Shown here: positions 12,994 through 24,295 of the stretch, piece by piece
How positions within the stretch are numbered: position 1 is the stretch's first letter
Layout: every line of letters starts with the position of its first letter
From: Adiantum capillus-veneris
Taxonomy: Eukaryota > Streptophyta > Polypodiopsida > Polypodiales > Pteridaceae
Reading direction: 5' to 3'
Assembly: GCA_014529385.2 (NCBI GenBank)
Contig: CM043952.1
Coordinates: 151,553,057-151,617,056, forward strand
DNA: 64,000 nucleotides
Notes under the pieces: generated by a model
Told to the model about the DNA's origin: nothing
Databases searched by the model: none
Seen by the model: the letters and a program-made list of their open reading frames with translations, nothing else
Program-made: the position numbers and the translations under genes

Positions 12994-13804
12994 TCATGAT
13001 GGAAGTTTTGATCCTACTACAGTAGTAGAATCAAACTCTTCCATAGGTTTTTTTGTCACATCCCTATAGATATGGTCCTTCATATTTATTATTGTCGTGG
13101 TTTCCATATGTCTCAGGTAGATATAGTCATATCTCCAATCTTGGACCATTTTCAGTTGTCTCATAAATGGTCTTCCTAGAATCATATCATAGTTTTTTTC
13201 CTTGCCAAAGTCAACAATAGCAAAGGTTTGCTCATATTCAATTCCACAAGAAGTAACAACTGCTTTTTCTAACAGTCCTATGGGCCTTTCCATGTGTTCG
13301 TCTGCAAGATGCAGCTTCATCCTAGTAGCCCTCATTGGTGGTTTTCCCCATTTTTTCTAGACCTCTTTTGTTGCAATGGCAACGCTAGCTTCGCTATCAA
13401 GGATTGCCATGGTTTTTACACCTTAGAATTCCATAGGAAGAGTGTTTTTCCCATCTTCTCCCTCATAATACTCCCTGAACTTGTTTAATGGCACTGGCCT
13501 AGTGTTTAGCTGAGGCATTTCTAGCTCTTTGATCCCTTCCTCGATTTGAGTCATTGGTTTTCTAATACCAAATTTCTCTAGACATTTTCCCACAGTAGCC
13601 CACATGTTTGGTCATATTCTGAGCAACTCGGCTAACGTTATTGTACAAGTGACTGGGGTAGATAGAATATCTATCAGTCTTTTTGAATTGATGACCTTGT
13701 TGGAAGATAGTCTCTATGATTGGGACTGCAACAACCTGTGACTTGGCCTCGTACTCTCTCGTATAAGATGGTAGTGTTCTTAGCAAATGGGGTTGACTGT
13801 CCAT
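12994..13804 (-). pseudogene. Retropepsin-like protease relic
   Basis: The frame 12994-13335 carries the C-terminal half of a retroelement aspartic protease: a strand region with SCGIEYEQTFAIVDFG followed by MILGRPFMRQLKMVQDW, the flap-distal ILGRPF signature of plant gypsy proteases. Just upstream, near 13350-13420, a different minus frame contains AILDSEASVAI-like sequence that would hold the catalytic Asp, here followed by Ser-Glu instead of Ser/Thr-Gly. Frames 13423-13605 and 13562-13804 provide the linker to gag. The pieces are in different frames and so inactive. Order and orientation match the gag relic at 13994-15931, so they form one minus-strand unit. Confidence 0.65.
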
Positions 13805-13993
13805 AGACTATATAGATCCTTTGTCTCCCCAATATGATTCCACTTCTAGATTCATTTGAGACCCAGTTTCAATTTCCTCTATTGGTAGAAGAGACACTCC
13901 TCTTCCATCACTTGTCTGGTTTACTCATCTGCTTATTTCATTTTCTTCATTGGCCTCTCTAACTTGTTTCCACAATTTGTGAAGACCATCTAT

Positions 13994-15931
13994 TTATTTA
14001 CAACTCTCAGGTATAGCTATGTGAAATCCCTCGTAAGAGTTGTCCGTGGTATTCAACATTATTTTTTGTTCTAATGTGGGGTCCTTGAGCTTTGGTCCAT
14101 GCTCATGACTGGAATTGAGCTCTTTTTGTTCCTCGTTTGGTGGGATTATTGTTGTAGGTGGGACAAGGATCACACCCTCAGGTTTTCCAACTTGTGGTTC
14201 TAGTAAATCTTGGGTTATTTGTTCAATCATTCTCTTGCACATTTCTAGCCTATCCTTTCTAGTTTTGAATATGGATATGTCATATATCTTGTTCTTGGGT
14301 ATGGTTTTTTTTAGCCATGTTTCATAGGCTTTTAGGAGGGCGTCTTGTGACTCACTAACCTTTTCTACCAATAATGATCCTCCTGAACTAGAACTTCTCG
14401 GTTTCTCATCTATGGATGGTTCTTCTAGAGATTGAGACATCTATGTAAGAGAAGGTGCAACCATTTCCTCATGTTTTTTTATCTTCTCTTCAGCTTGGGT
14501 AAGCTTGTCAGCCTGGGATTTTTGCTCTTGTTCCCTAAGTGGTTTCATCATAGCCTTTCTAGCTTTCTAGCTGTTCCGTTTGCTCTTGGTTTTTTGACTA
14601 GGTGCATCTGTCTTTGTCTCTCCCGTCTTTGGGCTCCCGTCAATTTTTGTTTTCTTTGTCTCTAGGTTCTTATCAGCTTCCTTTTGAGCTTGCACTCTCG
14701 TAACTACATGAATTGGTACGACGTTTTCATTTTCCGAGCTACTGGGTAGCTGAACAATTCTTGAGACATTTGTTGTGATCTTTTTGACTTGGTTTGGATT
14801 TTTTGGACAGTTTGGGATCTAGTGAATGACACCACAGTCAAGACAATAGGCATTTACTTGTGTAATCTCCATCTAAGAACATTTTTGACCAAGTGTGTGT
14901 CATGACTTTTGTGACAATCTGGTTGAGGAGCCTCTTCTTGGAATTCCTCTTGGCTGTAAATAGGCTCTGACCTAGCTAAGCCTCTATTCACAATGAACCG
15001 CAATGTCCTTTTGTCCATCTCATACCTTCTTTCTTCATGTCAAATTGCAAGAGGTGGAGGTTGTACCGGCCCCACCATTCCATGTGTTTTCTCTCATCTT
15101 TTGCCGCTTTGAAGGAAAGTACCAGCTTTGGTTGTTATAATACATTGTAGCTAGTAATAGCGCTTGTTTGTTGAATAGTTCCATCATCTACGTATATCTC
15201 ATGTCTATAGGCATTCTAGCACCTGGTAGTGGAGGTTGTTGTCCTAAGACATGTTGTGGCCTTGAAACTCCTACTAGACCTGGTGCATTTCCCATAGTGT
15301 ATCTAGGTGGAGTAGGTGCTACTGGAATAGGTTGTACATACGTGTCCCTAACATATTCCATGCCATAGTAACGCTTTTCTTGTGTATGGTTTGTCCATTT
15401 TCTCTCAATTTTGCACCATAGAGATTCTTGGTGGTCAGATTTGACTAGAGGAGCAAGTCTCTGAGCTAATCCTTCTATAAGCTTCATTTGCTCACTAGAT
15501 ACCTCTGGCTTTATTGTGGGTTGGGTTCTTGGTGAATCACTCCTCTGAGAAGATGTGTCACTTTCATTATCAATATCATATCTTCTCAAGGTTCTGCTCT
15601 GATTTGGATAGGAGTAAGTTATAGGGAGTGGTGATGGTACATATGGTCTTGTTCTAACCGTCATTCCACATCTATAAAATTCATGTTCTATGGTTGCATC
15701 TGGGTACAGCCATGGTGGAAATGTAGCTGGGCTTGTGTCAAAATGTGGATGGATTGGCAATTCAACACTTCTAACTTCGCTTGCCATACCTCTGGTCTTA
15801 TCTACAAAAGGACTGGTAGATTGGCTTTCCATCTTGATGATCTTAACTTTCTTGATGTCAAGTCCACTCAATACTTTCAAGATAGTCCTTAATAAGCACC
15901 TTTGCCCCTTCTTCAGATCCCTAAAAGTCAA
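13994..15931 (-). pseudogene. Gag relic of a gag-protease LTR element
   Basis: The frame 15188-15931 (247 aa) has a C-terminal section with WCKIERKWTNH and HVLGQQPPLPG that closely parallels the plus-strand gag at 30472-31122 (WCAIKGTWTNH, SVLGQQPPYPR). The two belong to related families. A second frame (13994-14440, 148 aa) is hydrophilic with a KDRLEMCKRMIEQITQDLLE helix. Between them, near 14830-14930, are degraded Cys/His clusters (CLDCG and neighbouring DCHKSHDTH). Family knowledge says Gag forms the RNA-packaging particle. Stops and frameshifts break it. Neither the capsid core nor RT is visible here. Confidence 0.65.
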
Positions 15932-16169
15932 GTCTGGGTGGTCTTCTAACCTCTGGATACTGGTTCTGGGTACCCTAAAAGTTTGGATTTAGGAAACCTG
16001 AGAAAATTCAGCTTTAAAACCTATATAATAAAATAAGCGAAGAGTGTGAATCTTTCTAAGAAAATAGAGTGGAAAAAGTAAGGAAGAGGGAAAACTTTAC
16101 AAATCGATTGAAGAGGTTGCATTTGACATGTCCAACACGTTTCCACCATTACTGGTTTCATCAGGGCTG

Positions 16170-17034
16170 CAAGATTTTATCTTGGCTATATCTGACTCAA
16201 TTTGGAGTTTTTTATCAAAAGTCAGAGCAGTTTTGGTGAACTTCACTTGAAACAACACTCAAAACAATTTCAGGATCAAGGATTTTTGTTCGTATCTTGA
16301 CCAAATGTGACCCAAATTTGTTGAAACTTGGTCACTAGGCTTACTTTACAATGCTTAACACTTCTAGAAGTTCAATGTGAATTTTCACCTCCAAATCATG
16401 GCTAGAGACATCATACGCGTATGATGTCTACTGTCGCCAAATCAAGTGAATTTTACTCTATAGGATCTTCATCACTTTGGCAACTCTCAACAATTTTCAA
16501 AATTGAATTTGGACATTTTTTGGGGCAAATTATAATCACCACAAGCATGAATCTGTCCAGAATATGTCTTTTGGCCTTTACAAGCTCAAATGAGCTCCAA
16601 ACACAATGAAATTTTGGCTAGGGAATTCTTTTATGCTCTAGGACACTAGGGTATACTCAAATGTCTGATTTGACCCGAATCTGGCCTATGAGACATCATA
16701 CACCTATGATGTTTTTTGGCTCAGAATTCACTTATATTTCTACCCAAGGTACTCCTTGATGCATAAAACAAGAATATGTGATCACATCAAATTTCTGGAT
16801 GTCAAAATTGCTCAAAATCAGCACTTTTTCCCCTTTACCTTCTTGTATCTGCAAAATTCTCTTTAAATGCAAAAGTATGTGTCCAAATCAGTTGAAGTTT
16901 TGCAAGCAAGCTTAACACATCATTTCCCAACCCCCTATGTGGTCAAAAATGGAATTTGACTTTCAGATCTTGGCACGAGACTTTATACGCGTATAATGTC
17001 TATGTGCTCAATTTTGACAAAATTTGATCTGTGA
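16170..17034. repeat. Palindrome-cored tandem array 1, left part
   Basis: There are three diverged units of about 285 bp. Each has a landmark CCAAA...TTGAAA.TTGG...CTAGG-type box (near 16313, 16597 and 16883). About 95 bp further on each has an inverted repeat with arms like AGACATCATACG/CGTATGATGTCT: perfect over 24 bp at 16406-16429, weaker at 16691-16714, one mismatch at 16978-17001. The spacings are 285 and 287 bp. The first two units match 25600-26279 closely, on the other side of the Penelope-like element. No ORF is conserved. Confidence 0.85.
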
Positions 17035-17362
17035 GCTTTCAATAACTAAATAAATTAAGAATGACCAAGCATGCGGGACACTCCAGCTTAATGTTGGTGT
17101 AGGGGAAGAGAGGTAAAAAAGGAAAAAAGGGCCGGGGGGGGGGGGGGAGGAAAGAAGAAAGAATTGGGGGGAGAAACCAAACGTGTTTCGCTCTTTAGAG
17201 AGCTTATCAGTGGTGTTTCTAGGGAGAAAAGAAAAGAAGCTTGGGAATGGAGTAGGGGTTTGTTTAAGTAGAGTGAGTTTTAGGAAAAAAGATGTTTGAA
17301 AACATGGGAAGTGGATTTAGAATTTTAAATTTGGAATTCCAAAAAGCTCAAGTCTTTCTATG
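17035..17362 (-). repeat. PLE pseudo-LTR, 3' copy
   Basis: The segment runs from GCTTTCAATAA through GACCAAGC, GGGACACT, TTAATGTTGGTGTAGGGGAA and GGGGGGAGAAACCAAACG to TCCAAAAAGCTCAAGTCTTT. It matches 25259-25584 with scattered changes. A G15 run sits at about 17133-17147. In the minus-strand PLE this is the 3' end. Confidence 0.85.
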
Positions 17363-17610
17363 TGTGAAAGTAACAAGAGTGAGTTTGATTGCTAAGGGTG
17401 AGCCTTATTTAACAAAGGTTTTAAGAGGGAGAGTAGAGACTCAACTTGTGTATCTATAAGGGGAGGGTTTTAAACAAAAATATAGTGCGAAGGAGCCATA
17501 CCAAAAAATAGGTAAAACTTATGGAATGATTCCAAAGATTGTTGTGTTAATAAGATGTTTAGTTTGACAATGTTTTGGGTAAAAAAGTAAGTGGGATGCT
17601 AGCCACTTCC

Positions 17611-18293
17611 TTAGGTAGGGAGATTGAGTATCGGAAAAAATTGTGGTAAAGTAGTGACAAAGGAGGTTAGAGTACTGACAAAAAAGGTTTTTCCCATAAG
17701 TGAGGTACAGAGGTGTTTGGGTATATCTTTGATGGGGAGCAATTGGTCATGAATGTAATTAGTATTTTCCATCAACCTATACAGAGAGTAAGGCAAAACA
17801 AACGAGGTTAAGTTCGGGTAGGTTGAATGACTTTATTGTGCATTAGGTTTGTTTTGAAGAATTGTATGTAAATTGGGTCCGATGGTCCAGCATGTGATTG
17901 GTTTATCCAGGTGAGAGAGGTTAGGAGAATTTTGGCAAGCTTGATGGATAGGTTTCCCAATTTCTATGGAGGGTTTTTGTTTTCTAGTTTCAGGGATAAA
18001 AGATATTTTAAAAATGGGTGGGGAGGCGTCGTTTTTTATTGAGGAGGGTTTTTTCAAGAGGTAATCCCTTTCTAAATAAGAGATTGAGTTGAACACTTTG
18101 AGAAGCACTTCCCTAGGATAGCCTCTTTTCCTGAGTCTAATGAAAAAGAGGTTTCTTGTGGTAAGGTAGTGTTCGAAGGAGCTTTCTCTCATAATGTACC
18201 TACTAAGTTCTAAATTAGTGAAGGATATTTTCTTGTGGGTAGGATGCCAAGAGATCCATGGTATATAGTGGAAATAATTTAGAGCTTTTTGGT
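17611..18293 (-). pseudogene. PLE reverse transcriptase, C-terminal (thumb) part
   Basis: The minus-strand frame from 18293 to 17833 (about 153 residues) carries the PLE thumb pattern: YFHYIPWISWHPTHKK, then ELSRYIMRESS, then FFIRLRKRGYP, and later CWTIGPNLHTILQNKP. In PLEs this region follows the catalytic palm and guides priming. A second frame (17611-17796) continues without recognisable endonuclease residues. The upstream boundary is the LTR element inserted at 18294. The reading resumes beyond it at 20694, in a frame that spells DIHFYKGPNVLAYNILDSK just before the junction, after a frameshift from the palm ORF. Confidence 0.8.
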
Positions 18294-18413
18294 TGTTGAG
18301 CTTATATGTGAAGCTACTCAATATATGCCTTCTCTATATATAGCACCCACGTCCCCTCTATATATACATCATCTCATGTGTGTATTCTACACACTTTGGG
18401 GTTCTATTTCTGT

Positions 18414-18488
<75 letters not shown>

Positions 18489-18489
18489 A
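18294..18489 (+). repeat. 5' LTR of the 2.4-kb element
   Basis: 196 bp, TG...CA. It contains a TATATATAG box near 18335 and a CT microsatellite filling its last third (18417-18485). Apart from CT-run length it matches the 3' LTR with only a handful of substitutions, so insertion was fairly recent relative to the decayed PLE. Confidence 0.95.
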
Positions 18490-18501
18490 TGGTATCAGAG
18501 C
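18490..18501 (+). other. Primer binding site (initiator Met tRNA)
   Basis: TGGTATCAGAGC begins at the base after the 5' LTR. This is the standard plant LTR-retrotransposon PBS complementary to the 3' end of tRNA-iMet. Confidence 0.95.
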
Positions 18502-18504
18502 AGG

Positions 18505-19170
18505 ACGTTTTTATTTTCGGGTTTTCTCTTAATTGAAAACGATTTTGCAGAACTACCTGCTGAAGCTATCGGAATCAATGTGGTATACAACTTTGCAGAA
18601 GAAATTTTTTTCAAATTTTGCACTAATATTGAGTTATCGTTTGCAGATTGCGTACATGTCTGAAAAGCAACTTTCACTTTTTGTTTTTAAATTTTTCTCC
18701 TCATTGAAAACGATTTTGCAGAAACTACCCACGAAAGCTACCAGAATTGGTGTGGTCTACATCTTTGCAAAAGAAACTTTGTTCAAATTCTGCACAAATT
18801 TTGAGTTATCGTTCTCAAATGGCGAACATGTCTGAAAAGAAACTTTCATTTTTGTTTTTGAATTTCCTCATAACTGAAAAGGATTTTGCAAAAAAGGCTT
18901 GAGTGAGCCATTCGAATCGATGTGTCTACAACTTTGCAGAAGAAACATTTTTCAAATTCTGCACAGATTTTAAGTTATCATTCTCAGACGGCGTACATGT
19001 CTGAAAAGAAACTTTCGCTTTTTGCTTTTGATTTTTCTCCTAATTGAAAACGATTTTGCAGAAACGGCCCGTGTGAGCCATTGCAATTGATGTGGTCTAC
19101 AAATTTGCAGAAAACTTTCTCTAAACTCCGTACGGTTTTGGATTATCGTTCTCAGACTGCGTACATATAT
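18505..19170 (+). repeat. Four tandem ~167-bp leader repeats
   Basis: Four copies, starting near 18505, 18669, 18843 and 19009, share CTCCTAATTGAAAACGATTT, TTTGCAGAA, GTGGTCTACA, TTCAAATTCTGCAC and GAGTTATCGTTCTCAGA. Together they begin right behind the PBS. They are amplified leader sequence; small frames in them are incidental. Confidence 0.85.
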
Positions 19171-19372
19171 CAAATGTCTATAGATGTGTTCATGGATATC
19201 TATCATGAATATCATTCGATTCAGTCAAGCCGTTGATGATCGTCCAAATTTCGTCGAGCTATTGGTGGTATATGATCTTTTGTTATATGATATATTCATT
19301 CATTGATTCTGGTATAATTATTCTTCTAGAGATATAGTTTACCTCGTTTTATTGATAATCTCTCGTTGATAC

Positions 19373-19815
19373 CATAGTGATTTTGATGGTACCATGATGA
19401 TGTTTTGTTAGTACTTTGGTCATGGTGATTTTTGTTGATACCATGATAATATTTCGTTGATACTATGGTTATTCTCGGTGATACCATGATGTTGCTTCGT
19501 TGATACCATGGTTATTCTCGGTGATACCATGATGTTGTTTCGTTGATACCATGGTTATTCTCGGTGATACCATGATGTTGTTTCGTTGATACAATGATTA
19601 TTCTCGGTGATACCATGATGTTGTTTTGTTGATACCATGGTTATTCTCGGTGATACCATGATGTTGTTTGGTTGATACCATGGTTATTCTCAGTGATACC
19701 ATGATGTTGTTTCGTTGGTACAATGATTATTCTCGGTGATTTCATGATGCTTTTCGTTGATACCATGATGATTTATTTATTTTTATTGATACAATGATGA
19801 TGTTTTGTTAATACT
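19373..19815 (+). repeat. ~43-bp minisatellite inside the LTR element
   Basis: Units alternate TTGATACCATGGTTATTCTC and GGTGATACCATGATGTTGTT, giving a period of 43-44 bp with an inner near-repeat of about half that length. The units are most regular at 19440-19720 and decay at both ends. Confidence 0.9.
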
Positions 19816-20513
19816 TTGATGATATTCATTGACATCACTACGTTGATAAATGTCGATTTATGTAGTATATACACATGTCATTTGCATCACGTAATCATAC
19901 ATCTTGTACTTTTACGTTCATACTTTATGTACACATATGTTGTTGTGCGTATATATGTTGTTAAAGAGTGGCATCGCGAACCATCCCTTATGGCATTGTG
20001 AACGTAATTATTTCACTAACGATGCTAAAAATTTCATGACTATGTTTTTTTTTAAAAGTCTATGATCTATGTAGGATTGATCAAAGAATTGATTTCATGA
20101 AGAAAAACTTGGTGACAATTTAATTTATGAAGAAATTTTTGGTGATTCCATATTGATGACAACATGAAGACATGTTTTGTGATTCCATATTGATGACAAG
20201 CTAAAAAGCAGATTCACGGAGACACTTTTGATTATGAGCTAATCGATACCCCTTACACCTCTTTATTGAACCTTTGTATTCATTATTGTATTTGATAGGA
20301 CAGGAGTCATGTAACTCCTCATATAAAATTCATTGTAAAAGGAGTGATGTACCTCCTCATAAAAAAAGTCATTGTAAAAGGAGTGATGTAGCTCCTTATG
20401 AACATTTGTACACTCAATGATTTTTATAATATAACGGTGGGTGTATATAGAGCTGTGGGTTTTTCCCTTGATCCCCCAAGGGTTTTTTCATCCACAGTTA
20501 GGGACCCTTATTT

Positions 20514-20522
20514 GAGCGGGGG
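20514..20522 (+). other. Polypurine tract of the 2.4-kb element
   Basis: GAGCGGGGG immediately precedes the 3' LTR and would prime plus-strand DNA synthesis. Confidence 0.8.
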
Positions 20523-20688
20523 TGTTGAGCTTATATGTGAAGCTACTCAATAAATGGCTTCTCTATATATAGCACCCAGGTCCCCTCTATATATACATCA
20601 TCTCATGTGTGTATTCTACACACTTTGGGGTTCTATTTCTATGATCTCTCTCTCTCTCTCACTCTCTCTCTCTCTCTCTCTCTCAACA
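20523..20688 (+). repeat. 3' LTR of the 2.4-kb element
   Basis: 166 bp, TGTTGAG...CAACA. It is shorter than the 5' LTR because of a shorter CT run. It is followed directly by the TTGGT duplication. Confidence 0.95.
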
Positions 20689-20693
20689 TTGGT

Positions 20694-21935
20694 AACATTT
20701 AGAGTCTAGGATATTGTAGGCTAAAACGTTGGGCCCCTTGTAGAAGTGGATGTCTAGGATGTGTCTTGATTGGTAGAAATGGAGGGGGTAATTTTGATGT
20801 GTTCAAGAAAAAGCCCAGCATAGGTGTTGAGGGCGAGTGTTAAAGATTTGATAGGGCCTATCCATACTCCAAAGGCATCGTCTATAAATCTTTTGAAATA
20901 TGCCAGGTCTGGGTCATTAAGAAGTGGGGATTGGGATTCTAGGTGGCAAAGGAAAAGACGAGCATAAACCACGGCAAAATTGGATCCCATAGCTCTGCCC
21001 TTGATTTGCTTGAAAACTTTGTTTTTGAAACTAATCTAGTGTTGCATAAGAATGAGGGTAGAAAGAGAGATGATGAAGTTGGTCTTTGGGATGCTAGGGT
21101 AGAAGGAGTTTATATCAAAGGTAAAGAGGACGGAGCTTGGTGGAAAATGGGTATGGTGTAGGTCTTTAACTAGGGAGAGGGAATCTTTTTTATGTTGTTT
21201 GTAAGTTAGCAGGATAGGGTATAGCTCTATGTGTAGACATTTTGATGCATTTTCCAAAAAATAACCATTGTAAGCACAAATGGGTCTACCAACAAGGGAT
21301 GGTTTGTGTAATTTAGGGAGGAGATAATTCGGCAGGGTTTGAAAGGTTTTGAGAGGGGTGAAAGGATAAAAGCACCTTGTTCCATGGGGAGGATGGTATA
21401 TCTATGGATGATGGTAGAGAGGAGAGAGGCTAGGTAGTCATTGAGTTGTCTAAGTGCCTCATTCTTATACCATTCCTTTGAGAGGATAGTAGGACCAAGG
21501 TTTTGTAGGCGCGCTTAATGACAATGGAGTTGTCTTGTGAGAGAGATTTTAGGGCTAGATGTACAAACTTAGGAGGTTTGGAGCAAGAAGTGTTGTAAGT
21601 TTTCAATTTTTGTTTAAGATGAAGCTGGTTTAGTTTTGTGATAGTTTCTAGAGAGGGATTCCCTTTGGGTGGTTTCCAATAGGGGTTGGGTAATTTATAT
21701 GGAGACAAGGAGGGGCTTTCTTTGGTTTTGAAGAAATCTTTAAGTTGTAATTTTCTTCCTAAGGTTTCATGTGCTTTTAGGAGGTTTTTGGGTGTAGGAT
21801 TGGGAGGAGGTGGGATGTACTTGAGACCCAAGTTCATGCATTTGTTTTCATTAAAAGTGAGGGGGCCAGTGGTGAGGTTGTGTATAAAGTTTAAAGAGAC
21901 GGTATTATTAAAAGAGTAGGCCAATTGCACACCAA
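20694..21935 (-). pseudogene. PLE reverse transcriptase, N-terminal and palm parts
   Basis: Three minus frames cover most of the RT. 21430-21930 has an N-terminal GLKYIPPPPNPTP motif and ALKSLSQDNSIVIKRA just before the usual ADK motif. 21036-21257 carries motif A (FDINSFYPSIP). 20754-20990 carries AMGSNFAVVYARLFL and the catalytic Asp pair in FIDDAFGVW (Asp codons near 20877-20882). Between them other frames give PKLHKPSLVGRPIC. RT copies element RNA into DNA at chromosomal 3' ends. Frameshifts between blocks make the gene inactive. The order and motifs are those of Penelope-like RTs, not LTR or LINE RTs. Confidence 0.85.
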
Positions 21936-24054
21936 AAATTTTGAGCTTTTACTCATGTGGGTTGGTAAGAGGGAGCCAAAATTTATTCCCTCTCCTTGTA
22001 TTTTTCCCTATAGCGGTCGTATCGCACCGGTGGTTCATTGGGTTAGGCAAAGTTGTAGTCGAGGGAGTTGAAGGAGAGGTATTAAGCATCCATAGTGTTG
22101 GGAAGAGGGGGGGCTTGTTAAAAGGTAGATGCACCCCTGAAAATGGGTGGGCTAGCCGTAGTCCCACCTCCCTTTCCCTTTTCCTTTTCCTTTCCCAAAA
22201 CCAAAGAGATACGATTGAGATGAAGTACATGTTTGTTACGTGAAGTGGATTGAAGGTTGTTATGTGGTGTAGATTGGGGGTTTGAGGTTGGTGGAGGAGG
22301 CTTCGGGGAAAAGAGATTATGGATGCGAGAGGTTATTTAGGTGGCACGGCAGGTTATTTGGAGTAGTGTGGGGGAGGGAGTTTAGGTTTTTTGAAAGGGG
22401 GAGAGTTTGTCTTAGTTGCTTTGGTTTGGGAGAAGGGATGATGAGAGAGTGTTTTGTTAGGTTTGATGGTTGGACCGAGCTTGGTTAGCTTGTTAGGGAG
22501 AGAGGCTCTAGGTGGAAAAAAAGGGAGCTTTGGAAGCGGAAGCTTTGGAAGAGGAATGGGTGATTTGGATAGGGTGGGATGGGAGTTAGAGATTGAAGGG
22601 TTCATAATTGGGGTATTTTTAGAGGAGGAAGTATTTCATTTGTTTCAATACTTCCCGTTCAACAAGTTCCTTGATGGATTCCTCTTTGGGGAGATGGGTT
22701 ATTTCCTCAAGGGTAGAGGTGATGGTTTGCTTCCTAGCCTTCTTAGCTTCTTCATCTTTGACGTTGGTTAGGTGGGTGTTTACTCTATGTGTTTGCATAA
22801 GAGAGAGGAAATGTTGTAGAGTCGAGTCCTTCCATTCTTTTAAGTGATGTTGCCACTCGGAGATAGAGACCAAAGGTAGAGTGAGAGTTTTGTCGTGAAA
22901 CTAGAGAGGTGGTTGGCAACACTAGTGTGATGAGTGAGAATTTTTCTGTGAGGCTAGAGAGGCGGTTGGCAAAACTAGTGTGGTAGCTATTTAATTCGTT
23001 GTTAAGGTTTTGGAGGAGAAGCTTGTCGGCTCAAATAAGTGCTTGGGTGCAATCCAATTGATATTGGATGGTGAGAGCGGTAAATTTTTCATTGAGAAGA
23101 GCTTGAGCTTGTGTGTCTTCAATTTGTAAACGGGGTGGCTTCGTGTTGAGGCTATTAGGGGCCAATTGTTGCGGGTGATGAAAGTTGTAGCTTTGCACTT
23201 CTTTTTCTGTAGCTTTTGAAATTCAAGGAGGGAGAATGAAAGGATATCCTCAAACTAATTTGGTTTTTCAAGGGGAAGGGAGGGGGATATCAAGGATTTT
23301 TTTTAGTATGATCTAAATAAGGAGGGGGAGAAACATGGTCACAATTGGGAGGGGCTCAAGTTTAGAGGTGGAAGGTAAGGGCTTAGGGCTAGGTGGGTTT
23401 GGTTTAATGGTATTGAGAGATATTCGGAGCTTTGATTGTGGTCGTTTTTAAGGTCTGGTGGGTGTGGGCAGGGTGAATTTTTCCTCCTAGCTAAGGTTAA
23501 GTTAGACAGGGGAATTTGCTTCGCCTTCTTCTTCATCATCATCATCTTCTTGAAGCTTAACTTGTTGTGGGTTGAGAGAAAAATTAAAAGAGTTTTCAAG
23601 GAGGTGTTCGAGCTCTTTTGTGATAAGTTTGTAAGGGTCTAAAAAGTGTGGTGGTCAAAGGTATTGGAGGCATCAAGGGTAAGATCCGGGTTATTATTAA
23701 TGGCTTGGGAGCTTTGTTGGCTTTCTGTTGGTGAGGTGGTCTCCATAGTGACAGCCAAGGGCGATTTCTCACTTTGCGTGTTCCTTTCTAAATTTTTGAA
23801 TCCATAGTCCTCCATGGCATGTCGTTTAGGCCGGGTAGTTGAGATGTTGGGGAGTAGCTAGCAGTTGGCGAGCGGCTGATCAGTTGAGGAGTTGGTGAGT
23901 AGCCACCCAGTAGGGAGTTGTTGTTGGCGAGTAGCTATTTAGCAGAGGCCCAAGGTTGGAGTCATTGTTGTCATAATTGAGTTGCAGAGTTGAGTTACGA
24001 ACTTGTTGACAATTTGCTTCTCCTTTTCGTGGACAGTCTGGGTTGATGGGAGGT
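21936..24054 (-). pseudogene. Probable PLE N-terminal extension, decayed
   Basis: Minus frames 21949-22230, 22354-22605 (Pro/Lys-rich), 22619-22873 (helical, with EEITHLPKEESIKELVERE) and 23339-23599 lie upstream of the RT start in transcription order. PLEs usually carry a poorly conserved N-terminal region before RT, and these fit that position. There is no GIY-YIG pattern or other known domain. Which frame, if any, was coding cannot be settled from one copy. Confidence 0.4.
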
Positions 24055-24295
24055 TTATGTCCTCTGTTTGTAGGTTTGTGCAGTGTAGCCAGGATATGCA
24101 GTAGCAAGGATATGCAATAGCGTAGGTTTGTGCAATGTAGTCAGGAGATGCAATAGCGCCTGGAGATGTAGTAGCACCCTGGGTGTATGTTTGCACAGTG
24201 TAGCCAAGAGATGCAGTAGCGTAGGTTTGTGCAGTAGTGTAGTCAGGAGATGCAATAGTGTAGGTTTGTGCAGTAGCACCCTGGAGGGGTAAGGT
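24055..24295. repeat. Minisatellite upstream of the PLE
   Basis: Irregular repeats of TAGGTTTGTGCAGT, GTAGTCAGGAGATGCAATAG and GCACCCTGG variants, with a period of about 40-55 bp. On the minus strand they translate as Ala-Gln-Thr-Tyr/Ile-Ala-Ser-Pro-Asp-Tyr repeats in one frame and Leu-Leu-His-Lys-Pro-Thr in another. The repeat itself, not a protein, is the likely signal. Confidence 0.8.

Larger units (their letters stand above)
18294..20688 (+). mobile_element. Non-autonomous LTR element (LARD/TRIM-like) inserted in the PLE
   Basis: Two LTRs begin TGTTGAGCTTATATG and end CTCTCAACA. A perfect initiator-Met primer site follows the left LTR at once, and a purine tract GAGCGGGGG abuts the right LTR. 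A perfect 5-bp target duplication TTGGT lies at 18289-18293 and 20689-20693. Excising the element and one TTGGT brings the PLE thumb reading frame back together. The 2.03-kb interior encodes no gag or pol domain. It consists largely of two tandem arrays (18505-19170 and 19373-19815). It must have been mobilised by enzymes of another element. Confidence 0.95.

Noticed and set aside
24055-24295. Possible CRISPR-like spaced repeats
   Set aside because: Units are degenerate, spacers are not unique, and the context is a eukaryotic transposon.
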